Below the pieces are notes generated by a model that worked only from the letters and a program-made list of their open reading frames with translations, ran no database searches and was not told the origin of the DNA. Shown here piece after piece: positions 20,891 through 29,758 of a stretch of 64,000 nt of DNA (the stretch's first letter is position 1; each line of letters opens with the position of its first letter). The position numbers were made by a program, and so were the translations under genes. The stretch lies in NCBI RefSeq assembly GCF_013214165.1, contig NZ_JABSSM010000019.1, forward strand, positions 62,001 through 126,000, in the 5' to 3' direction. Source of the stretch: Shewanella sp. (GTDB lineage Bacteria > Pseudomonadota > Gammaproteobacteria > Enterobacterales > Shewanellaceae).

Positions 20891-23041
20891 TTATTTTGTG
20901 ACTGAAGGTTCACTAGGATCCGATATTGACAAATATACAGTACTCCACAACTGCGCCGCATTAGATTCACTTAAATCATTATTACGCTGACCAAAACGTT
21001 CCATTGTATATTCGCCGTCCATAAATGACCAAGACCATAATTCACTATTGCTGACCTCTTTGACGGCATTAATAACATCCCAAAGCTGAATCTGAACGTC
21101 TAATAATATTTTTTTGGTATTTACCGTTAAGTCAGAACGTAGTAATTGACGTTCGAGTCCTGCGGCGAACAATGCTTGCTGCCAAGACCAAATAACGGTG
21201 CCATGATAATGACTATTTGTGAAATATTTTTGAGTTTCCTTATCGGCATAAACCGGGTTCGCTACGACCATACCCACAGGTGTTAAAAGCCCTAAAGGGA
21301 AAGGCAGGAGCATACTTTTTACCGTACTTTCTAATTCCTTTGAACTTGGATTAGTAAATAGCATCGAAAATCCATAATCAGAATTTAAGACCGGAATTGG
21401 TTTACCCTGGCTATCTAAAGAAACTGCATAAAAACTGAACGGTGTTTCTTCGATAGCAGCCAAAGAAGCAACATCAGATACACTAATGTAGTCGGCATAT
21501 TGTGTGACTGATTCCCTGACTTGCTGACTGGTTAAGGTTACTTTAAAATGTGATGATGCTTTTTCTTGCCAAACCTTTGAAATGTTCTTAGCCAGTTTCA
21601 AAGATTGGTCATCACCAATATAATCTGTTAATAAACCGCTGCTATATAAACGAGCAATAGCTGACAAGGATGCCGGTACAAAAATCGAGTTAACATTATA
21701 AGGAATTTTTCCGAAGCCAAGACCTTCGTTGCTATCACGCCATTCGCCAACATCAAGATCACCCCTTAACTTAATTAAGTTGCCAACTTCTGGATTAGCC
21801 GCATATTCTGTAGTTTCCGATATAACAAAATTAAAATTCTCAATCAACCTATCACCATATCGTTTGCCATCGAGCGTTTTTCTTTGTAGAAACGCTGTTG
21901 CATTGTTTTTTCCTGCCTCATTTTCGAGTAAATATTCAGCAACAATAGGGGCAAGCATGAAATTATCGTCGATCATTTTATAATCAAATATCGGGCTCGC
22001 TGTTTTATTACCAACTTCCGACATGTGTCGTAGGATGGCGAACTCGGCCAAATCTTCCTCGTGCGCTACTTCACCATTATCCGCTAGACGCTCAATAACC
22101 GATCCAAGACTCGCTTCAATGACTGCAGACTTTAATACCGGCATCAATAATCTCACCGACATCAAGGTATCGCGACCAAAATAAGTGGAAAATCGCCATG
22201 AGCCTGCTAACATTTTCTCTTTATAACTCAGAAAAGCCAATATATTTTGCGATAAAGGGTTTCCATTATACCCCTCTACAAATAACTCACTTTTAGTAAT
22301 TGGTGTCAATGACTCATCTCCAGATAGAGCCGACAATCTTAATGTTAAAGGTTCGTTATCTGCAGCTGTGAATACAACTGGCTTGCCATGTCCACCCGCA
22401 ACACTACCGTGTAAAACATCTACTTGAAGTTTATAGCCGCCTTTTCCATCTAAACGATCTCGATACCAAGTAATACTGTTATCTTTGAGAACAACCTCAT
22501 TCTGGATTGCGCTGGGTACTGTACGGTTATGCATGTAATCACGAAGTACCCTAACATTACTTAACACCGCTTCCTCAACCACTAACTCCTTAGCGGTAGT
22601 GGTGAGCTGAGCTCGAATTCCATAAAGTAAGTCGCCATGCTCGTTCTGTTGACTAATGCCTACAATTTCATTTATTTCTTGCCATTGCACGGCCTTATCT
22701 ACGCTTTTAAACCACAAACTGACACCACTATTTCCAGCGGGAAAAGCAACGATCAAACGTGGTGATGTTCCTGAGGTCAAAAGGGTATGTGCAGCTACTT
22801 TCCCTTGACGAAAAAATTTATTGTAAATTTTCCCATTAAGAATTGAAAAGTTCAATTCGGGTTTAGTAAATAGCTCTGTTTTTATGGTGTTAATTTTTGA
22901 TTCTTGCTGAACAGAATTATTTGTTGATTTATCTTTCCCTGTGCAAGCTGACAGGCTTGATACTACAAAAATAAATAGTCCTAATGTCAGCGGCTTTATC
23001 ACGCTTATTTTCTCTTTATTAACAACATGACTTTTACTCAT
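20891..23041 (-). CDS. Surface or periplasmic (alpha/alpha)6-barrel glycosidase-like lipoprotein
   Basis: 716 residues with a lipoprotein signal ending LSSLSAC (Cys33). The N-terminal half (to about 270) looks like a beta-rich domain. The C-terminal part carries six-hairpin glycosidase features: WRFSTYFGRDTL (about 281-292), a Glu/Asp-rich EVAHEEDLAEF, DSNEGLGFGKIPYNVN (about 434) and HGTVIWSWQQALFAAGLERQL (about 612). These resemble glycogen-debranching/GH15-like catalytic domains, but I cannot assign the CAZy family. Context implies cleavage of an alpha-glucan or alpha-glucoside to glucose. The GGAG ribosome-binding site supports the start. Confidence 0.6.
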   Translation of the reverse strand: MSKSHVVNKEKISVIKPLTLGLFIFVVSSLSACTGKDKSTNNSVQQESKINTIKTELFTKPELNFSILNGKIYNKFFRQGKVAAHTLLTSGTSPRLIVAFPAGNSGVSLWFKSVDKAVQWQEINEIVGISQQNEHGDLLYGIRAQLTTTAKELVVEEAVLSNVRVLRDYMHNRTVPSAIQNEVVLKDNSITWYRDRLDGKGGYKLQVDVLHGSVAGGHGKPVVFTAADNEPLTLRLSALSGDESLTPITKSELFVEGYNGNPLSQNILAFLSYKEKMLAGSWRFSTYFGRDTLMSVRLLMPVLKSAVIEASLGSVIERLADNGEVAHEEDLAEFAILRHMSEVGNKTASPIFDYKMIDDNFMLAPIVAEYLLENEAGKNNATAFLQRKTLDGKRYGDRLIENFNFVISETTEYAANPEVGNLIKLRGDLDVGEWRDSNEGLGFGKIPYNVNSIFVPASLSAIARLYSSGLLTDYIGDDQSLKLAKNISKVWQEKASSHFKVTLTSQQVRESVTQYADYISVSDVASLAAIEETPFSFYAVSLDSQGKPIPVLNSDYGFSMLFTNPSSKELESTVKSMLLPFPLGLLTPVGMVVANPVYADKETQKYFTNSHYHGTVIWSWQQALFAAGLERQLLRSDLTVNTKKILLDVQIQLWDVINAVKEVSNSELWSWSFMDGEYTMERFGQRNNDLSESNAAQLWSTVYLSISDPSEPSVTK

Positions 23042-23106
23042 AATAACTTCTACTCCAATAATATTGTTACAATTTGATGTTCAAGAGTCCTATCTATTGA
23101 AATGAA

Positions 23107-24708
23107 CTATGTATAATTATTCGGTAATGTTCGAATGGATGCATTCACTGTGGCCATTGTTTCCACATCCCGAACACGAACGCTGTCATTGCTACCCTTG
23201 TGTATCTGATTAAGATATTCATTGTGATTTGGTAGCCGAGATTTCGCATTTACAACCCCTTTGGACACACGATCAAAAATTTTTGTAGCAAATTTATCTC
23301 TGCGACCGCCAAGGCTATTGATCTTTGGTCTACCCTCCATACCAAAATACACAAATTGATAACTAGCATGGTCAAAGATTGAATGTAGGTACTCTAAGTC
23401 GTAGATATCTGGATAACTGCCCTGCCAGGTTTCGACACGCTCTCGCAGCCACGGAGTCCAGCTTTTTTCATCCACGTTATCAAGCCAGAATTGAGAATCT
23501 TCTCGCTTACTTAATAGGTAATGATATTTGACAAAATTAATTGCCATTTCATAATGATTAGCAATTATTTTATTGAATTGAGACTGAGGATTAATGCCAT
23601 TGAAATATCTTGGCAACATCGATACCAAAGACCAGACCGCTTGTTCCACTAAATGAATACCCGTTGACTCTAGAGGTTCGATGAAGCCACTAGACAATCC
23701 GACGGCAACACAGTTTTTGTGCCATTGAGTTTCTCTATATCCCACCCTAAAATTAATGTGTCGTACCGGAATTTCTGACATATTGTCGCCTAAATACTTC
23801 TTGAGTTCCTTTTCGGCTTCATTTTTATCGATATATGTTGATGAATATACATAGCCTACACCGCGCCTATTTTTCAATCCTATGTCCCAAATCCAACCGT
23901 TAGCACAAGCAGTAGAGCGAGTGTAAGGTGGTATTGTTTGATTAGGGGAATTGGGTATTTGCATGGTCACTGCTGAATCGCAAAATAACACTCTGGAACA
24001 ATCTTTGAATGTTTGTTTATAGTGTTTGCCAATCAATATGGAAGAAAAACCAGAGCAATCTATAAAAAAATCACCTGATATTATCTTGCCTGACGCTAAC
24101 TTAATATCGCTAATATCGCCATTGCTAGCAGACTCAACTGATAAAACAGTATCAACAACATGTTCAACACCATGTGTTTTGCCTGATTTTTTAAGCACAT
24201 CGGCCAATAGTCCAGCATCTAAATGATAAGCATAAGGTATTGGACTGTCGTAAGGCCGATCATTCACTGATTTAGGGGCTAGATTCGACTTGGCTAATTG
24301 ATGTTGAATACTAACAGCATCTTCAAATTTTCTATTTTGAGGATCTAGTCCCCGTAACCAATAGCCTTCTAGACCATCTGTGCCAGCTCTGAGTGGGCGT
24401 TCAAAAGGATGAAAATATTCATCATCTGGGTCCACATTAGGCGCATGTGTCCAGTTAGAAAATAAAATCCCATGCTTAAATGTTGCATTACAAGCACGCA
24501 TAAACTCATTTTCATCCAAGCCTATGTCTGCAAGTGTCGCTCGCAGAGACGGCGTTGTCGCCTCACCAACACTAATGGTGGGAATATCACTAGACTCTAT
24601 TAATGTAATTTTGAGTTTTTGATCAGAATTTTCTCCAAGTTTAGCCGCAAGGTATGCAGCCGTTAACCAACCGGCTGTTCCTCCACCCACCACTACAATT
24701 CTTTTCAT
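23107..24708 (-). CDS. Flavin-dependent tryptophan-halogenase-family protein
   Basis: 533 residues. The FAD-binding GGGTAGWLTAAYL is at residues 8-20, and the lysine of the halogenase K79 position is present (K78 in ATFKHGI). The conserved EPLESTGIHL that carries the halogenase glutamate is also kept. The hallmark WxWxIP is altered to WIWDIG (about residue 271). Members of this family sit next to TonB receptors and glycosidases in many Shewanella, Alteromonas and Caulobacter sugar loci, where no halogenation has been shown. Its role here is therefore unknown. Confidence 0.75.
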   Translation of the reverse strand: MKRIVVVGGGTAGWLTAAYLAAKLGENSDQKLKITLIESSDIPTISVGEATTPSLRATLADIGLDENEFMRACNATFKHGILFSNWTHAPNVDPDDEYFHPFERPLRAGTDGLEGYWLRGLDPQNRKFEDAVSIQHQLAKSNLAPKSVNDRPYDSPIPYAYHLDAGLLADVLKKSGKTHGVEHVVDTVLSVESASNGDISDIKLASGKIISGDFFIDCSGFSSILIGKHYKQTFKDCSRVLFCDSAVTMQIPNSPNQTIPPYTRSTACANGWIWDIGLKNRRGVGYVYSSTYIDKNEAEKELKKYLGDNMSEIPVRHINFRVGYRETQWHKNCVAVGLSSGFIEPLESTGIHLVEQAVWSLVSMLPRYFNGINPQSQFNKIIANHYEMAINFVKYHYLLSKREDSQFWLDNVDEKSWTPWLRERVETWQGSYPDIYDLEYLHSIFDHASYQFVYFGMEGRPKINSLGGRRDKFATKIFDRVSKGVVNAKSRLPNHNEYLNQIHKGSNDSVRVRDVETMATVNASIRTLPNNYT

Positions 24709-24800
24709 TCTCTTTCCCCTTAAATTTGCCTTATATCTTTACACTAAAATGGTTAGGGCTCAGACAAATCCAAGCCCAAAATTTTATTGATATTAATTCA

Positions 24801-27317
24801 TCAGAAGTCGTAAGCTAAACTAAACACCATATTGCGACCAGATATAGAGCGAGCAAAAAATATATCACTACCAGAGCCATCAGGTAACTCGACAAAACCA
24901 CCTCGAGGATTTCCCTCTGTCAAACCTATTTCATCAGTAATATTTTGTATATTTAGAGATAAGGTCACTTCATCTGTAGGGTACCAAATAACCCCAGCGT
25001 TGATGGTATAATATGAAGGTAAAGTTATAGAATTGCCTGTGTCGGCGTAGCGTTCTCCGAGTTGTTGCCACGACATATAAATTTCACCATCATTAAAGAT
25101 GTAAGACGGACTGACAGTGAAGTTATAATTTGGCGAACGAGCTGGTTTATTACCATCAAAAACACTATTATTCCCTTCAGTTGAAGCCACTGATAGCTCT
25201 CCGTCCTGTAATACTCCTATTATATTTAAACGAAATGAATCAATTGGTGCCCAAGTAAAGTCAAATTCCACACCCAAAATATTGTAATCACCAACAAACT
25301 GATAAAGTTCATCGGATGTTGTTGATTGCGACTCAAACTGCTGACCAATAAACTCAGTATCAAATACCGTAAACGAAGACCATAGAGTATCGGATTGAAA
25401 ACGTAAACCTAACTCAAAAAATGTCAGTGCTGTATTTTCTTCCCAAGGGCCATTCATATTAAACGCGTCAACGTAGCGGCCATATACAGAAAAATTGTCG
25501 CTAATTGTATAGTTACCACCTAGAGTCCACGTTAAATCTCTTACGGTGCCTTCTTTAAGTACATAATCGGTACCGGTACCACCTAAAATATAATTATTAG
25601 CAATAATATTATCGACATCATTGCCATCTGAATCAAATGCACCAACAACTTCTACACGAGAGTAACCTTGGCGTTCTTTTTGATGCCCTTTTAGAGTCTC
25701 GTGCCGAAAACCAATATCAATCCGTAAGTCATCATTAACTTGATACTCATCGTTTACATAGAAAGATGTTGATTGTCTACTTTCACTCGCCGCACTTTCA
25801 CCCCAAGCACCATAACTTAAAACACCGCTTTCAGTTAGATAGCCGATAACTTCGTTGCCTTCATCTAATGCAACGATATCTAGCCGACGTGGATTATTTG
25901 TTACTTCTGACAAAAACGTATTCATTCCTGATTCAGCACGTTCAAAACGTGTATCAAATGTCATTACTCCCGCTGTTAACATATGATTGTCAATTTCCCA
26001 ATTAACATTTAAGTCCATAATAAATTCTTGGGTAGCGTCCCAAGGAGATCGGCTAACACCATTTGTAACAAAACCATTACCATTAAGATTCGCCAACTCG
26101 TCTGCGGTTAAAATTTCACCAGTTGAAACGACTTGAATACCAGCATGAGTGGCGCCTAATGGATTGAACCGTTCCATTAAGTCATTGATATCATCATTAC
26201 TAATATCAATTCGATCAGTGGCCGATACAATAGAATCGTTATCAACGTTAAATACTGCATTAGCAGTTAAATCAAAATCGAGGTAACGACTTTTAAAATT
26301 CACAGAAACATTATCAGTGAGATCTTTTTCAAAGTAGAATCCAATTGCTGTTGATTTAACTGCAAACCCATCGGTTAAATCATTTTTAGTTATTAATGGA
26401 GCACCTGAATTTTCACTATTTCGACCTATCATCACCGAGTTATCGAGACTAAGCATGGTACCTTTCTTGGCATCAAAACCTGCAATAGGTTCAGGATTAT
26501 CAAAATTCTGGAAAGGAGTGGGAAGCAGGAAGGTATTGTGTTCATCAACAGACTTATAGGTAAAGCCAATTAGACCATCGGAGAAGCGATTTTCCAATGT
26601 AAATTTAAATTGCCCACCTCTATCTGCGGTAAACCCAGTATCACGTACAGAATCTGATACACGATGGGTTCCCCCAATGGAACTATACCAGTTATTACCT
26701 AGAGGGGCCCCATAGAAAAATTCAACTTTACGGGTATTGTAAGATGACCCAGTAAGACGAATAGTTCCCTCAGGTTCCTCTCCTGCTTTACGAGACACAA
26801 AATTAATTGATGCGCCCGCTCCTTGAACAGTAAATATTCCGGATGTTCCACCACGAATAGCCTCAAGTCGCTGAACACCTAAATCAGCCTTAAGCATAGA
26901 ATCAACTAGTGCATTGTTGTATTTTACCGGTAAACCGTCTTCCAAAAGCTGAATAAATCCTTGGCCTCCCCCCGCTAAACCACGAACAGTATAGTTATTT
27001 GAAACTTCACCACCTGTAGCTTCAACTGTGATACCTGGAATTAGCTCTAAAGCATCAGCGGTGCTTCTTGGTGACTTTCTTAAAATATCCTTTACATCAA
27101 CCACGGTCACCGCTACAGCAGATTCAAACACGGTCATATTTGAAGACTTAGTACCAGTAATGAGGATCTGTTCAAAATGAGTATTTTTATTTGTTTTTAA
27201 TACTGATTCTACTTCATCCGATTGTTTAGTTTCAGCGTGAACATTTAAGCTAGGTGAGAGTGCCAAAGCAACGGCCAATGCAGTGTAAGATTTTTTATAT
27301 CGTTTATTATTTTTCAT
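24801..27317 (-). CDS. TonB-dependent outer-membrane receptor
   Basis: 838 residues with a signal peptide (cleavage near VHA-E). A plug domain occupies about 60-190 (DVKDILRKSPRSTADALELIPG, YTVRGLAGGG, LEDGLPV). The 22-strand barrel ends with an aromatic C-terminal strand (GRNMVFSLAYDF), the usual BAM signal. As first gene of a run that includes a glycosidase and sugar permease it probably takes up a glucoside or maltooligosaccharide. No operator palindrome lies in its 130-bp upstream region; one occurs 1 kb upstream. Confidence 0.85.
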   Translation of the reverse strand: MKNNKRYKKSYTALAVALALSPSLNVHAETKQSDEVESVLKTNKNTHFEQILITGTKSSNMTVFESAVAVTVVDVKDILRKSPRSTADALELIPGITVEATGGEVSNNYTVRGLAGGGQGFIQLLEDGLPVKYNNALVDSMLKADLGVQRLEAIRGGTSGIFTVQGAGASINFVSRKAGEEPEGTIRLTGSSYNTRKVEFFYGAPLGNNWYSSIGGTHRVSDSVRDTGFTADRGGQFKFTLENRFSDGLIGFTYKSVDEHNTFLLPTPFQNFDNPEPIAGFDAKKGTMLSLDNSVMIGRNSENSGAPLITKNDLTDGFAVKSTAIGFYFEKDLTDNVSVNFKSRYLDFDLTANAVFNVDNDSIVSATDRIDISNDDINDLMERFNPLGATHAGIQVVSTGEILTADELANLNGNGFVTNGVSRSPWDATQEFIMDLNVNWEIDNHMLTAGVMTFDTRFERAESGMNTFLSEVTNNPRRLDIVALDEGNEVIGYLTESGVLSYGAWGESAASESRQSTSFYVNDEYQVNDDLRIDIGFRHETLKGHQKERQGYSRVEVVGAFDSDGNDVDNIIANNYILGGTGTDYVLKEGTVRDLTWTLGGNYTISDNFSVYGRYVDAFNMNGPWEENTALTFFELGLRFQSDTLWSSFTVFDTEFIGQQFESQSTTSDELYQFVGDYNILGVEFDFTWAPIDSFRLNIIGVLQDGELSVASTEGNNSVFDGNKPARSPNYNFTVSPSYIFNDGEIYMSWQQLGERYADTGNSITLPSYYTINAGVIWYPTDEVTLSLNIQNITDEIGLTEGNPRGGFVELPDGSGSDIFFARSISGRNMVFSLAYDF

Positions 27318-27479
27318 TATATTTCTCGCATTTTATATTAGTTATTATCTAGGATTCTATTCCACTAACCAGTCGTTAATACAAACACCAACGAAAATGT
27401 ATGGCTATGTACCAGAATATTTTGGTCCCCATGCATGGATTCCAATATATGCAGATTATTTAATTTTTAGTAACTGTCA

Positions 27480-28100
27480 TAAAAACAAGCCAGATAATGT
27501 AAAAATATTACCCCACTTAATTTGGTCATTGACCCAGTCTTTCTGGTGAGTGATTATCCATTGACAGTTTCGATATGATAAATTTTTTATTACTCTCACT
27601 TCATCATTTACCAGTCACTTATACTCACAGTTATTCTGTTTAACTATTGCAACATATCCCAGAAATCCATCACGGCAAAGTACTGAATCATATTCAATGC
27701 TGAATTAAACGCATGAACATTCCATCCATTATAGCGGCAGATAAAACAGGGTAATAATATACTTACGCGTTCTATGGATAAGATAATTACAACCGGTCAC
27801 TCTTTTGTCCACTTATAAATATCACCACATCTACTTGTGTCTTTTATGCTATAATTGTTTTAACATTTATTATAATGAACAGAATCAGTCTATAATTACA
27901 TTATCCGCTTTACAGATAGTAAACTTATGCTCCATAAAAATTAATACCGTATACAGTAATCATAGTCTGCCAAAACGCTCATTTATACCGCCTTGCTAAC
28001 AGAGTTTTAGTCTTGTTATCAAAGGTTTTGTAACCGTCATTACATCTGTATTTCTTTATTGCTCTTGCCTTGCCCAATATTTAAACTGACTACAATGACA
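27480..28100 (-). mobile_element. Decayed IS1595-like (zinc-ribbon) transposase relic
   Basis: Reading the minus strand of the gene-free stretch 27318-28440, frameshifted pieces fit an IS1595/ISXO2-like transposase. CNDCYKTFDNKTKTLLARRY-type sequence (about 27975-28050) matches the zinc-ribbon end CxxCxKTFNxxTGTxLA. Near 27490-27600, YHIETVNG, KLSGVIFLHYLACF resembles the C-terminal yHi..VNaY...GVAtkYLhnYL. Assignment is by eye and moderately secure. The remaining bases to 28380 show nothing else. Confidence 0.4.
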
Positions 28101-28380
28101 GTAGGCATTGCGATAACGCATCGAAAAGTCGTTGAATGAACTCATTCGTGGTGATTTCAAAGTTTAATACCTGAATGACAGGTGAACGACTTCGCTTTGA
28201 GCTGGTGTCACAGATAATACATTATTGTTATCTGGTTAAGCTTATTCACCAATATTTTCATTTCCTTTAACCTCGATAAATTACACTCAATGCTAGCAGA
28301 CACCATTCGGATACGAAAACAACAAATATATACATATAAACCACACTTTATTTCAATAATTTAACATACAACGAAGCCCT

Positions 28381-28396
28381 ATGCAAACGTTTGCAT
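28381..28396. promoter_or_regulatory. Orphan LacI-type operator palindrome
   Basis: ATGCAAACGTTTGCAT is a perfect 16-bp palindrome with the same core as the site at 15682-15697. It is 46 bp from the start of the duplicated purC fragment and over 1 kb upstream of the TonB receptor. It may be a remnant promoter operator of the island or of a lost gene. Confidence 0.55.
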
Positions 28397-28442
28397 TTAC
28401 GAGTGAGAAAGTTAAGCAACAAGCCCACCGTAAGCATTCACC

Positions 28443-28882
28443 GAAGGCCTCAAGAAAGACCAAAAGCTACCTGAGCTGTTAATCACGCCTTCTACCAAGG
28501 GTGTGCTTACCGGCCTTGAGGCGTACCAGAGGCCGATGATATCAACGTGTCACGGGCCGATCTCGAACGTCATCTAGAGGGCTTTAACTTCCATGTTAAG
28601 TCGGATATCGACTTGTACGAGAAGCAATTAAAACAAGGCTTCAGACAGTGGCTACTTAACCACTTCCCGGACCCGGACATACTGCTCAACAAGGAGCGTA
28701 TGCCTGAGCGTTTCGCACTGGCACAAGCTAACAAGCTACCGACCCAAGTGATGATGGATATCTCCAATACCTACATCGGCATCGCGGAAAAAGTCATCGG
28801 TGAGAAGCTCCACATCAGCGAGAACCCTAAGCAAGAGATCATCAATATACTTCGCAATGAATATCAGTTGATTGCTGACTAA
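28443..28882 (+). pseudogene. purC: purC 3'-end duplicate, broken
   Basis: Near-identical to 11414-12052 of purC. It lacks the first 156 codons, has a one-base deletion (GGCCTTGAGGCG for GGCCTTGAAGGCG near 28518), and an in-frame 198-bp deletion. That deletion removes the sequence between two copies of GAAAGAAGGCTT present in intact purC at 11602 and 11800. From 28547 an open frame of 111 codons survives to the normal PurC C-terminus. It marks the right boundary of the island. Confidence 0.9.
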
Positions 28883-28948
28883 ACTCCGATAATTAATGAT
28901 GGGGGATAACGAATCGGCTCGCTTGACTCGCATTAAGTCACTCAAATC

Positions 28949-28985
28949 AGGCCGTAAACTCTGCTAAGAGTTGGCGGCTTTTTTT
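28949..28985 (+). terminator. Duplicate purC terminator
   Basis: Same hairpin as 12124-12159 with one wobble change (AGGCCG/CGGCTT) and a run of seven T. Homology with the purC region ends at 28996. Confidence 0.8.
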
Positions 28986-29128
28986 GTGTCTCAAACCTCC
29001 TTGATTTAGTAACAACACTAAGGCTAAGCCACTAAAATAATTAGATAAACCCTGTTGGCATTCACTAGTAAATTCATAAATAATGTGAGAATATTCGCCA
29101 ATAGATATTTATCAGCCAAGGAAAAGCT

Positions 29129-29653
29129 ATGCCGTTATCGAGTCCGAGAATAAAACTGTCACCATTCGATGAAACGGATAAAGAACTATTTGTCGAGTTT
29201 GCCATATGCCCTAAGACCATGGAGCACATTTATGCGCCCTTCACCTACGAAGAAGCTATTGCGGCCTTTGAAGTAAAATCTCAACCTTGGACGATAGCGA
29301 GTAATGGCTGGCTATCTCTTAGCATATCTGCAGTCGATTCTGGTGAGAAATTGGGCCACATGGGCCTCAAAATAATTAATCATGAGGCGAAAATTGCTGA
29401 AGTCGGTTATATGATCAAGCAAAGCGCGCAAGGAAAGGGGGTTGCAACAGAGGCATTGACGCTGGTGAGAGACTAGGGATTTAAACAGTTACAATTAAAC
29501 AAGCTGACGGCAACATGTTCAGTCGAAAATACCGGCTCATTTAAACTTCTCGAAAAGATTGGTTTTATTCGAGAAGGCTGCTTGCAACAAAACTCTTTGA
29601 TAGCCAACAGGTATCTGGATGATTATGTCTATGGGATCTGTAAGTCGGTTTAA
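29129..29653 (+). pseudogene. GNAT (RimJ/RimL-type) acetyltransferase with an in-frame stop
   Basis: A 174-residue acetyltransferase frame is interrupted only by a TAG at 29474-29476 within LVRD-stop-GFKQLQLNKL, where family members usually have Tyr or another aromatic. Before the stop are LGHMGLKIINHEAKIAEVGYMI and the acetyl-CoA loop QSAQGKGVATEAL. After it come TATCSVENTGSFKLLEKIGFIREG and DDYVYGI, so the reading frame is otherwise intact. It could be a recent loss, a sequencing error or, less likely, readthrough. Substrate unknown. Confidence 0.8.
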
Positions 29654-29758
29654 TTGTCTGTCTACATAGACACATGTCTCGACTTACATCAACGCTGAAT
29701 GGGTGCCCTCAATAATAATATTGACGGATTGGCAAGATCCATTCTTTACTATTCAGTA

